Below, piece by piece: positions 19,016-29,500 of a stretch of DNA of 64,000 nucleotides. This DNA is from Homalodisca vitripennis (lineage: Eukaryota; Arthropoda; Insecta; Hemiptera; Cicadellidae). Where the stretch lies: NCBI RefSeq assembly GCF_021130785.1, contig NW_025776243.1, positions 62,001 to 126,000 on the forward strand. Reading direction: 5' to 3'. The position numbers were made by a program, and so were the translations under genes. Position 1 is the first letter of the stretch. The number at the start of each line of letters is the position of its first letter. The notes under the pieces are model-generated. The model saw only the letters and a program-made list of their open reading frames with translations, was not told the origin of the DNA and did no database searches.

Positions 19016-19170
19016 ATACACAATTTAACATTAGCGTAATAGGACTGTCCGGGTCCCCTTAAGGAATTTATGAAAGTAAATCAAATATGCTGAACACAAC
19101 ACTTGTACATATAAAGAATCTATGGTAGGAAGGGTTGATTCAATGTGAATGTAAGTTTAGCTAGAATTCT

Positions 19171-19248
19171 CATTCCTCTTAGTGCAGCTTTTGGAATCGA
19201 AGCCATCACAGACTTGACTACATAAAACTGGAGTCATACTCGTCTAGA
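19171..19248. repeat. Dispersed short repeat, 'GGAATCTG' family copy
   Basis: Shares 'TTCCTCTTAGTGCA', 'TTGGAATC', 'CACAGACTTGACT' and 'GGAGTCATA' with copies at 19428-19500, 36265-36350, 10893-10970 and 11451-11520. Nature unknown; probably a fragment of a SINE or MITE. Confidence 0.65.
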
Positions 19249-19427
19249 GAGGTAGAAAAATTCGGAAACAATGAAAATCAGTATAAACATTTATAGCGAT
19301 TCAGCATTAGAGACACCTAGAATTTAAAGTACAGTTAATTAAAGATGCAGAGTCATTCTCATTGTCTCATGAGGTGCCCAGTTGTGTGTAATGAGATGTT
19401 AACACGATCAGTAAGCACCAGTTTACC

Positions 19428-19500
19428 TTCCTCTTAGTACAATGTTTGGAATCTGACTCCGTTACTTTAATCCTGGAATCTGGAGTCATGTTCACCTGTA
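19428..19500. repeat. Dispersed short repeat, second nearby copy
   Basis: Same family and orientation as 19171-19248, about 255 bp downstream (TTCCTCTTAGTACAA, TTTGGAATCTGA, CTGGAATCTGGAGTCATGTTC). The pair may be the two ends or two units of one larger repeat. Confidence 0.65.
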
Positions 19501-20080
19501 AAGTACAATAGAATTCGGGTAATAAAAATTACAAATGTACTTTCTACCTAGTTTCGAAATATTTCCCATTTTCTCAACAGCTACCATTAATAACAATTAG
19601 AATGACTTTCATCTAGATTACAAATTATCTTGTGGTATAGATGACTCTGATGTCGATACTATGTAAAAAGTTCATGTTGAGTTTCTGTATGATATATTGT
19701 AAGTTTCTGAGTAGGTATCTGTTCATCCAACATCACTGTAATACCAATGCTGTTATGCACATGCGCGGAGGTGCGTGATTTGTTCTCGTAGCTGTTATTA
19801 ATGAAACACGTGTGTAAATATTCGTGTTCTACTTACTCGTGTGAATAAATAAATGTGAATATATTAATTTTTTGTGTTGATGCTCAAGCACAGTCAGTTT
19901 CACAGCCTGACTAATACTCATTTATTGAACAATGACGGACGTCTATCACTTGGTTCATTATTGTATGAGACATTAACGAGTATGTTTGATATGTATAAGA
20001 AATTGAATGGCAGTCATCTTGAAACCTTAAGAGATATTAAAAAGTTAAATCGTAAAATGTATATATATATATATATATAT
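19501..20080. other. AT-rich spacer
   Basis: No gene or repeat recognised, except a (TA)n microsatellite at about 20058-20080. A 77-codon ORF at 19874 runs into that microsatellite and shows no protein-like features. Confidence 0.5.
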
Positions 20081-20132
20081 TCATTAAATTTGTATAAATG
20101 GCAATAGCCGAATTTAATTTATTTCAATAAAC

Positions 20133-20242
20133 ATTGAATCGCAAAAAGTACTTGCTCCGCCGGGACTCGAACCCGGATCTCTCACTTACCGGGTGAATGT
20201 GCTACCATTACACCACAGAGCCCTCACTTTTTACGATTCAAT
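20133..20242. repeat. 17 bp inverted repeats around the tRNA-like sequence
   Basis: ATTGAATCGCAAAAAGT (20133-20149) and ACTTTTTACGATTCAAT (20226-20242) are reverse complements with one mismatch, and lie 2-3 bp outside the tRNA-like core on each side. The whole 110 bp is therefore a hairpin-capable or TIR-like cassette. Confidence 0.75.
20152..20222 (-). tRNA. tRNA-like sequence (GGU anticodon position), probably pseudo or SINE-derived
   Basis: The minus strand folds as a cloverleaf. The acceptor GGCTCTG pairs with CGGAGCA, with a mismatch at 1:72. The D arm is GTGT/GCAC with an AATGGTA loop, the anticodon stem TTCAC/GTGAG has loop CCGGTAA, and the T arm CCGGG-TTCGAGT-CCCGG is perfect. The B box (GGTTCGAGTCC) is excellent and the A-box region is good. 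The anticodon position reads GGT (Thr), but position 33 is C where functional tRNAs have U. That, with the 1:72 mismatch, argues for a tRNA-derived repeat or pseudogene. No CCA and no clear T-run terminator follow it. Confidence 0.65.
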
Positions 20243-21144
20243 TATTTTGTATTTGGCCGTTTCTTTCACATATGTGTTTAAATAACCAAACTAACATATG
20301 ATCGGAAGACCAAATACCTGTCAAATGACTTCTATTTACATTCATTTAATTTGTATTAATGGCAATAGCCGAATTTAATTTATTTAAATAAACATTGAAA
20401 TAAATTATATATATATATTATATATGTATATTTTATATATATATATATACATACATACATATATATATATATTATGATGGTTTTTGGAATATGGTGGTTA
20501 TGATTCCGTCATGAAGGCGATTCCAATAAACATATTTCCATGAAATCCATCCGAAAGGCTACATTATGTTTGAACGAATAAATATTTTATGTGTTTCTCT
20601 CCTTATTGGAATTAATTGACGATAAAATAATTAAATATACTTAACAGTCAGGTATACACTTTGCATTGACTAAATATATCTCCGCCATCAACCTTTCTCA
20701 AATTATACTTGATTTTGAATTTATAAATATATTATACTATTACCAAGGATAAAAATATAAACACACCAGAAATATATAATTGATAGCTGCTGTTGTTTGT
20801 ATAAATAGAACAGTATGAAATACCAAGAGAGAGACGGAGCAAAAGCCAGATGTTTCTGAACAGGGGCGATCGCGATCACAATCAAAGGGCAATAAGATGA
20901 TGATTGATGACTATATCAGGATGTATCAGATCATAAATCAGTCATGAGATATAGATGACATTGTTTGATATCGTCTGGGATTCATATCACGATACGTTGA
21001 ATTTACAGTTATAAACTGAATAAAATAATTTAGTGTACACATACTCTTACAATACACGTACAGCAAAGCCATGATAAGAATTATTGATTGTGTTAAATTT
21101 ATTTACTAGTTATATATCCATATATATATATATATATATATAAA

Positions 21145-21235
21145 TCTCCAATAAGAAATCTTCAAATGTATTAACAGTTTCTATATTTCGGCTTAAGCCG
21201 TCTTCAGGAAATTACAAACATAAATAGGGCTATAA
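21145..21235 (-). mobile_element. Penelope-like element tail fragment (tentative)
   Basis: Read on the minus strand the segment contains CCTGAAGACGGCTTAAGCCG followed by AAATATAGAAACTG, next to TA repeats. A 'GAAGA...GCC(G)AAA' palindromic tail of this kind commonly follows Penelope-like retroelement ORFs in arthropods. No coding part remains, so the call rests on the tail motif alone. Confidence 0.4.
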
Positions 21236-21347
21236 GAACATAATAAAAATAAAACAAAACTTCAACACAGAAAATGAAAATTAAGAAATATAATATATAT
21301 ATATATATATATATAAAATCTGACACATATGAGTTCTTAAGAAACGA

Positions 21348-21350
<3 letters not shown>

Positions 21351-21396
<46 letters not shown>
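21351..21396. repeat. (TA)n microsatellite
   Basis: About 23 uninterrupted TA units. Shorter TA tracts lie at 20400-20475, 21118-21142 and 21286-21316, making 20.0-21.4 kb a microsatellite-rich stretch. Confidence 0.9.
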
Positions 21397-21399
<3 letters not shown>

Positions 21400-21400
<1 letters not shown>

Positions 21401-22904
21401 ATATATCAGATTATTAACGTCTTATTTAATTATTTTTGATTTACCTCGATTTAAAGCACAGCCGGTAGAAAAACTATATCCATGGTCTTATTTTAGGTCC
21501 GGCTAAAATTTGGAGGCCATATGGAATATGTTTTTGAGCAGCAATGAAATATAAAATGTTTGAATTCTTCAAAAAGCCATGGGTATGGTAGTTGATATTT
21601 TTCTGTAAATTATGCCAGAAATTCAGTAACACACCTACAGGGGCAATGAGAGTTACTTAAGCAAATGTTGAAGAAATCTTGTGGATCATGATAGGATTCC
21701 TAAGAATCTCTGGGTGTCAATTAGTAAGGGGTCATATACACTATACAGCTTGACCTCAAACAATAACAAAGAGAGTGACTTTTTAGATTGATCTAGATAA
21801 CTGTGGCTATTTTAAGTATTAAATTGGACATTCCTAACACAATCTTACAGTTGCCACATGAAAGTTGGGAGTCATACAAAAGCAGTAGGACCTATAGCTT
21901 TCAATCAATGATCATTTTTATCTCTTGAGAGATTTTCTCCATATCAGGAGTATACATTACACTCCTTTTGGCGGTTCAGATGGAAAATATTCCATATAAA
22001 ATAATCCTCGAGCATCAGAACAGCGTGTATAAAACTGTTCCATTCACCATGAACTACCAAGTCCTCGTGTGTTATGTTGACGATGAGGTAACCGTTTACT
22101 GATAAAAAAAGAGTTTTAAATCTTTCGGAATTACTGATACTGAAGGAGCATTAAATCATTCCTGACGACGAACTTTATTACCGACACCATAAATGCCTTT
22201 TGGGGATTTTAAAAATTCCGAGAGATGTCCTCTGAGAGCAGCCATAAATAAAATATTATGGGCATAAGATCCATTTTTCATATCATATTTTCTACGCATT
22301 AACATACTAAGTTCAATGATATCAGAGAGATTCAGTATTTGTGTTTTATTTCAGATTATGGCCCATATAGAATACTGCATGAACTTTGAAACCGATGCAG
22401 CGTAGGATTGAGGTATCTTTATTTACAAACAAAGTGAAAAATATACAAATATACAGTTTGTAACGTCTAGAACATAAATTAGATCTCTCCTTATGCACAA
22501 TCCTACTAAGACAAGGTAGGAATACGTCACACCACATGTCTCAAAACAGGTTGCGCTGATTCATTCATACTTTCAAGTCTATAATTAATTTAATGATCAA
22601 GATGGCATGGAGAAAGATAGACTAACAAATTCAGAAAACAAATGTTTACATGTGTGACCGTACTGAGTGCTAGGTTTGAATTAAGCTCAGGCAAATTCCA
22701 TGGTTGGAAATGGACCATCGTAGAACATATTCTTGTCTATGTAGAAATGAATTATCATGCAAACTTTAAAGGCTCATAGTAGTTCTCTAATAAATATAGT
22801 CCCGTTGAGCTGGAGAAGATAATGCAACACAAGAGAGCGCCTAAATCAAGTCGTGTCAATTATATTTTAAATTTACTTCCACTCTATTTTATTTCATTTT
22901 ACTC
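21400..22904. other. Spacer without recognised genes
   Basis: AT-rich, with stops in all frames. A 63-codon minus-strand ORF at 22346-22537 shows no family features. Nothing else was recognised. Confidence 0.5.
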
Positions 22905-23770
22905 TGTAACGTTATTTAGTTGTACTTCATATAGGACATATTTTCGCAACCCAGTTACTTGCTACTGGTTAGTATAACTTGCTTCCCATGTTCTTGGAAC
23001 TAAATTCTTGTCGGATTGATAACCTAATTGACACGCGAATTGATTGTTTTTTTTTTCGGGAACTTTTTAGTTGCCGAACCTTGCTACCGAAGCTACATCT
23101 CGCACACCTTGTCCGTAAGTAAAAATTTATATTTTCGTATCATAAATAACCTTCATGCGAGACGTCTAATTTGACTGTAATGTAATGGAACATTATAACT
23201 TGTAAAGTAACTTATCTTAAATGTGTTTTATTTGCCAGATCAACTTGGATAATATATGTCTTTCTGAAGAGACCACGTTGTCGTGATTATAATTTTTCTC
23301 GATAAATGGCTAATACCGTCGCGATTTTGTTTTAGGCGAGTTGCAGTTCCCTCTTCGAGGTAATTTCTTGAGTTCAAGCCCAATTACTTCCTGTTTTAGA
23401 CTTCCAGTCTACTAATCTTCCCCTTTCCGACTACAACTGCATTGTCGAGCCAAGAATGCTGACGCCCGCGTTTGTGAGTCGAGTTCATTGTAAAGGGAAG
23501 TTATTTTTAAAGTTTTAGTAATTATTAATTTCGAAGATTCAATCCATAGAACATTGGAATACTTAGGCTCATCCCAAGGTATCAAAATTTAGTTCATTCA
23601 TACTCTAGTTGGTAACAATGTGGCAATACTTTATTTTGTTTTACGAACTAGAAGAAGTGCTTTTATGTTTATTTGCCAATATTACACATATACGTAAACT
23701 TCGAATTTCGAGTATTCAATACTACGACCTCAGCTGTATCCAACTCCATGTGTATTGTCCATTCGGTACA
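22905..23770 (+). mobile_element. Diverged solo LTR related to the Gypsy element downstream
   Basis: Aligns along its whole length (about 866 bp) with the 879 bp LTR at 24304, but with many substitutions and indels. Landmarks in order: TGTAACGTTATTTAGTT start, CGGAACT-like and GGCACGCG-like segments, TTGTCCGTAAGTA, GGCTAATACCGTCGCG followed by TTTTAGGCGAGTT, the TACTACGACCTCAG region and the terminal CGGTACA. No internal element sequence follows it, so it is a solo LTR left by LTR-LTR recombination. Flanking ACTC and AATC are at best an imperfect target duplication, as expected for an old insertion. Confidence 0.82.
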
Positions 23771-23935
23771 AATCTATGAATAAAAATTATTACTCTATGA
23801 AAAAATCTCTGTTAAAAGATTTCGGCTTGTTTAAATAATAAAAGTACTTGTAATTGTAAGCTGGAAAGGGTACTACGTCACATAGGTGCTGTGAAATTGC
23901 ATCTTTTCACTGACTCCAATATTTCTTAAAATTGT

Positions 23936-24225
23936 TTACCTCTATGAATGAAAATTTTACATGTTAAAATCTGACATAACTTTACTCCTTTTTTCACAAA
24001 TTTACGTATTCTGTTGTTTACTCGTTGCCATCATGGATACAAATAAGACCTATGTAAAAATATTCACTAACCCTCAGCCAAATCCCGAGTGAGTGACGTG
24101 CACCATCTTCTGACTAACTTCTGCTATCATATAAATGAAGCTTCATGCGAAATTTCAAGTCTATAAGTCAGTTAGTTTGCGAGACTCAGATAGACAAATT
24201 TAGGCTTCGCTAAAGCTCAGCAAAT
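23936..24225 (+). repeat. Dispersed repeat copy, inverted relative to 43.3-43.7 kb
   Basis: Matches the reverse complement of 43333-43655 over several landmarks: TACCTCTATGAAT, ACATGTTAAAATCT, TTGCCATCAT, AGCCAAATCCC and the GCTCAGC end. It is an old transposon fragment of unknown class. The Gypsy element lies only about 80 bp downstream. Confidence 0.7.
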
Positions 24226-24303
24226 AATTCTAAAATTTACATAAGCGTAAATAATATATTTTTGCTTCTTTAGTATGTGATAAATACAACAATCACTATA
24301 CCG

Positions 24304-25182
24304 TGTACCGTAAATTAGTTAATTAAATTTCATACAATGTAAATTTCGCAAACTAATCAGCCAGTATAATATAATATTATTTTACATCCAATGTTCCGGA
24401 ACTAAATTATTGGGCGGAGTAACTACCTAATTGGCACGCGTATGAATTTTTTCTTCTAACCCTTTGTAGCAGCCCAACTACGTAACCGATCAGACCTCGC
24501 GCGCTTTGTCCGTAAGTAAAATTTATCTTTTCGTATTATTAAATTAGCCCTTTGATGCCAAACGTATAAAATGAATGTAACGTAAAGTAAATATGTGAAT
24601 AGTAAAGTAACTTACCCTTGAAGATCTTTTATTTGCTTGATGGAGATAGATAAAAGGTTGTGGCGTCGTCCTTATGGCGACGAGCACGTTGTTATAAATT
24701 GTAATTTGTATCATTAAATGGCTAATACCGTCGCGAATTTGTTTTAGGCGAGTTTACGTAGCTGATGTATCTCACGTGTTGTTTGAATAGATGGCTACCA
24801 CTTCCCAACTTCTACTCCTCTTCTAGAAATAACCGTTCTTAGACTACAGCTTCAATGTCTCGTGCCAAGACGCCGACACCCGGGTTGTGAGTCTACCTAC
24901 TGTGAAGGGAAGTAAAATATTATTGTTTTGTAAAGTAAAACGTCGTACGCATAATTCAATAGAACATTGGATATTTTAGGCCCACCTAGAAGATATACTT
25001 TTTAGTTATTATATTCTAATTGGCAGCAACGTGGCAGTGCATAACTTTTCCTTTACCATCTAAAAGTGGTGCTTTTAAGTTTTCGTAATTAAACTGAACT
25101 TATAAGTAAACTTTGTATTTCTAGTATTTATTACTACGACCTCAGAAGTCACCACCCCCATGTGTTATCGTCATACGGTACA
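24304..25182 (+). repeat. Gypsy element 5' LTR (879 bp)
   Basis: Starts TGTACCGTA and ends TACGGTACA, giving 9 bp perfect terminal inverted repeats with canonical TG...CA ends. It differs from the 3' LTR at two sites noticed (TTTGTATC against TTTTTATC near 24710, and CTACTG against CTATTG near 24900). It contains a splice-donor-like GTAAGT at 24512 and an acceptor-like TTTTAG at 24742-24747, both also present in the diverged solo LTR upstream. Confidence 0.95.
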
Positions 25183-25258
25183 CATTTTTATTGCGCAACT
25201 CTGCTATTGATGTGCCTACTCTGCCATCAACTGGGTGAAACTGAGTGAAAACGCCACA

Positions 25259-26568
25259 ATGCCTGCCATTAAAATAGAATATTTGTCTAAAGATGAGTTG
25301 GTATTTGAACTGATATCTAGAGGTATTAAATTAAATAGTGACAGTACAGTAAATGAACTCAGAAAGTCCTTAAGACAGTGTTTGAGAAACAATATTTTAC
25401 CTACTCCTAGTAGCCTATTAAAAATAGACCACAATCAGGAAGTAAAACTTCTCAGTGACAAAGTGATATTATTAGAACATGGGTGCAGTGAATTGAACAG
25501 TGCTAGTTCACCTTTAGAAATCACCAAATTCCAAGAAAAGTGTAAACATTTAATAAACCGTTTATTTTTAGACAACCAGCTAGAACTAAGTTCTGTACAT
25601 AGTGAAACTTTATCAGCTTTAAAGTGTAGGCTAGTAAATGTTGAACAACAGTTAGCTAAAAACTTGCTACCTACAGTGAACCTAGAACAGCTTAAAGTGT
25701 TAGAAGCCAATTTAAATGAATCATTAGAACAAGATGAGGCTATGGAACAGGCAGTGAAAGAACAAATAGGCCCTATTTCTGTACAACCACCAACAATATC
25801 ACAGCCTACTGTCAGTACCCCCACTTTGCCTATAATGCCTATTTATAATACAAACAATGATTGTATTAGTCAACCTATGTCTGGTTTAAATATGTTTAAT
25901 AAGTTAAACAACCCTGTAGAATGTTATTTACAAAATTTTACAGTAACAAATGGCTTAGTAGTACCTGAGCTAATAAACTTTTTGAAAACTTTGTTAAAAC
26001 TAAAATGTGAAACTAGCCTATCAGAAAATGAAATTTTAGCATTGTTACCATGTTATGCAAAAGGTCCACTTTTAGCCAAAATAATAGCCTGTCATGCCAA
26101 ATGTCAACTATCTACACAGGGAATTAATTAGTGCTTTTATCCCTGTAGGCCTAATTGAAAGACTAAGACTAGATTTAGTTTATAGGCCACAAAGGTTTGA
26201 TGAGCCACTGTATGAATACATCTATGACATCAAAGAGCTCAGTCAAGTTTTATTGTGTAAAATAAGTGAACAGGACTTGGTAACTTGTATAAAAAGAGGT
26301 ATTAAGCCTACAGATAGAAATAAGTTAATTTTTGAAAACAATCCCATTTGTTTTACAGATTTGGAAAATGTGTGTATAGCTAGTAAACAATATAACCTTT
26401 AATGATAACTTAAGGGACAATTTAAGTAAGACATATGTTAACAACATGTATCCACCACATGTTGAACTTAGAAAAAGTAGGCCTACTGTCAAAAACCCAA
26501 AGTTATGTTTCAATTGTAATAGGCCTGGTCACTTAGCAAAAAATTGTTTTAGGAATCCAAAAAACTAG
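25259..26568 (+). pseudogene. Gypsy gag, three frame segments
   Basis: Structural polyprotein of the virus-like particle. The first ATG in frame is at 25259 (CACAATGC context). The N-terminal part (KIEYLSKDELVFELISRG and following residues) resembles the short helical N-terminal domain of many insect Gypsy gags. The first frame ends at a TAG near 26131, and the capsid-like part continues in the +1 frame from about 26094 to 26402 (GLIERLRLDLVYRPQRFDEP). A further +1 shift leads to the nucleocapsid segment, with the zinc knuckle CFNCNRPGHLAKNC at about 26509-26550 and a TAG at 26566-26568. As written gag is broken twice. Given the near-identical LTRs, sequence error is as likely as decay. Confidence 0.8.
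26559..26565 (+). promoter_or_regulatory. -1 ribosomal frameshift slippery site A AAA AAC
   Basis: The heptamer is in the correct phase of the nucleocapsid frame (CCA AAA AAC) and is followed at once by the gag stop TAG at 26566-26568. A one-base slip back puts ribosomes into the frame that is open through protease, RT and integrase. This heptamer is a well-known retroviral gag-pro/pol shift sequence. A stimulatory stem or pseudoknot downstream was not resolved by eye. Confidence 0.8.
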
Positions 26569-29500
26569 TCGATAGGGGAGTGGTATTACACACAACACCT
26601 AAAAATATCCCTCCCCGGTTTCATAAGTTTAAGAATAATAATTTTATAAATAGTAATACAGTAAGAAAAGAAAAACACTATTTTATGAGAGTCTATGGTA
26701 AGGTAATTAAAAATTGGAGTAAATTAAACTATATAAAACCTAATTTAAGACTAAATGTTAGACAGTGTAACAATATGCCTTTAATTGAAGCTATAGTGGG
26801 TAAAAATGTAAAAACAAACTGCTTATTAGATACTGGTGCTACAAGAGATATAATTAGTAAAGAATTTTATGATAGCCTATTGTTGAATAAAAATGTTTCT
26901 AAATTAATGAAGTCAGAGGATAGAATGTTTGGTGCAAATAACACTGAAATAAAATGTTTTGGTTACTGTTATGCTAAGATAAAAATTTCTAAATTTTGTT
27001 GGAAAGTAAAATTTTTTGTATTGGATAATTTAAAATGGGACATTGTATTGGGAAACCCATTTATAACTAATAGCAAATTAATTTTAGATCTTGATGGAGA
27101 TTCATGTTATTTTAAATTCAATTGTAATGAGAAAATAACTATTGTCAGACAACAGCCTTTTGAACATGAAGTAAACAGCATTGATGTAAAAATAGGGTGC
27201 ACTAGAGCTGAGGCTGAGATACAAAACCTTATAGGGGATTTTCCAAATGTTTTTACTCCAAAATTAGGAGAGGCTCTAGATTTGGAAGTGAAATTAGTTC
27301 TCAATGACCCCACACCTGTAAATATTAGGCCTTATTTTATGAGCCCTCCTACTGTAAATAAGATGAAAACAATAATACAGGATTGGTTGGACCAAGTAAT
27401 AATTGAACCCAGTACTTCAGCCTACTCCAGTCCAGCCTTTTTAACCAAAAAGGACAGACTTGTAGTCAATTATACCGAATTAAATAAAAAGTTACAGAAA
27501 ATTGATTTTCCCATTGGTGATTTAAATAATTATTATCAACATCTTAGTGGAGCCAAATATTTTTCAATAATAGATTTAAGAAAAAGTTTTTTGCAATGTC
27601 CATTATCACCTGACAGTCAAGATCTTACCTCATTTAGCACTATATTTGGTAAATATAAATTTAAACGAGTACCCTTCGGTTTACATGTTGGTAGTGCTGT
27701 ATTGTCCGCCTATCTGGATAAAGTCCTAGACAATATAAAATTTAAATATGTGATAAATTTTTGTGATGATATCTTAGTGTACAGTAAAGACCTTGATTCG
27801 CATTTAGTACATGTCAGAGAGATTGTAAATAGACTAAGCAAACATGGCTTAACGGCAAACCTAGAGAAAGCAAAGTTTTGTTTTGAGGAAATCTCCTTTT
27901 TGGGGAACTTAATAAAAAATAATACAGTAACTATAGATCCCGAGCGAACAAGGAGTATAAGAGAATTTATGCCGCCTAAGAACGCCAAGCAAATTTCACA
28001 ATTTTTAGGTATGACCAATTTCTTTTCAAAATTTATAAATAATTATGCTGAATTATGTAATCCTTTAAATCGTTTAAGAAGGAAAAACGCTAAATTTGTT
28101 TGGACAAGTAAATGTCAAGATTCGTTTGTAAAGTTAAAAGAAGCTATAACGAATCCTCCTGTACTCCAGTTAGCCGATTTTTCAAAGCAATTTATAGTAA
28201 TGACAGATGCTAGTGGAATAGCCGCAGGTGGTTGTTTGTTACAGGAAAACGACCAAAATGAATTAATGCCAATAGCCTATTACTCTAGGAAATTTACTGA
28301 TGCCGAATTAAAATATACTGTTTATGAAAAAGAAGCTTTGAGTGCACTAATTTGCATAGAAAAATGGCACGAATTTTTAGAAGTAAGAACCTTTAAATTA
28401 ATAACTGATAACCAAGCTTTATCCTATGTCCTCAATCACAAAAGGAAGGTAGGAAGACTTGCCCGGTGGATCGAGAGGATTTTGAATTTGCCATTTGAGG
28501 TGGAATTTAAAAGTTCCACCGATAATGCGCTGGCAGACGCCCTTTCACGTATGTTTGAGGGCGAGTCGACGGGAACAGCTGATCCGAGCCCCAGTGACTG
28601 CCGGAACGGTCCTGACCAGGATAAAAATAGATTATCGATTTCCTTCTGCCATTCAAACTCCTCCCGAAGGCAAACATGTAAACGAACATCTAATATAAAG
28701 CCTAAAATGCAGATAAATAATAAGTGCAATAACAAGGATAATTTGTGGTTGTTAATTAATGATTTGCCATTAGCGTTTAAAGATTTAGAAAAATATCAAC
28801 TTCAAGATAAAGAAACTCAGCGAATCATTCAATCTGTTAAAAGCAATAGTAACAATTTATGTTATTTTATAAAAAACAATTTACTGATGTACAAAAGGAA
28901 TGTAAAAAGTAAGAGTAAGATATTTTTGCCTGTACAGTTAATTGATTTAGTATATGAATTCTTCCACAGTTCTTTAATAGGAGGTCATTTAGGCATTGCT
29001 AGAACGCAAAGAAAAATTAATCAGTATTTTTATAGACCTGATTTAGACGAAATTATAAAGGCAAAAGTCAAAGAATGTAATGTTTGTAAAATGAGTAAAG
29101 TGTGCCAAAGAAAATATGAAGGCGAATTAGTATCTGTGCCATTTAAGAACAATATGGATTGTTTATTCATAGATCTTTTAGGGCCCTTAGTGAGAACTAG
29201 AAACAACAATGTATACTTACTTGTAGTTGTAGATGCCGCCAGTAAATTTCTATGGCTAATCCCTTTGAGGGAATGTAAGAGTGCTGAAATATGTAATAAA
29301 TTAGACCGCATAATTTTTAACAACTTTTCTGTACCTAAAATAATAGTGTCAGACAATGCCGCATATTTTACATCACTGTATTTTAAGAAGTTCTTATTTA
29401 AGAATTTTATTGAACACCGTAGACTAGCGCCTTACAGGGCTAATGGAAATCAATCAGAAAGGCATATTAGAAACATATCTACATTATTACGTAGTTTCTA

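Larger units (their letters stand above)
17573..19058 (+). mobile_element. Kolobok-type DNA transposon relic (TTAA target site)
   Basis: The ends are perfect 15 bp inverted repeats, GGGGACCCGGACAGT at 17573 and its complement ending at 19058. TTAA flanks both sides (17569-17572 and 19059-19062). Both piggyBac and Kolobok elements duplicate TTAA. The internal coding relic resembles the Mutator-like transposase domain of Kolobok-type elements and does not resemble piggyBac, so Kolobok is preferred. The element is 1486 bp with a broken transposase and a large subterminal inverted repeat in its right third. Confidence 0.82.
20081..20399. repeat. Direct repeats bracketing a tRNA-like insert
   Basis: 20081-20138 and 20341-20399 are near-identical direct copies of a 58 bp sequence containing ATGGCAATAGCCGAATTTAA. 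The tRNA-like sequence and about 120 bp of other DNA lie between them. They are too long for an ordinary target duplication, so a tandem duplication or a shared SINE tail is more likely. Confidence 0.7.

Noticed and set aside
17573..19058. piggyBac assignment based on TTAA
   Set aside because: TTAA is shared with Kolobok, and the coding relic has Mutator/Kolobok-type motifs and no piggyBac DDD pattern.
28436..28735. Minus-strand ORFs over Gypsy RNase H
   Set aside because: They are antisense to a well-supported pol domain, with no independent features.
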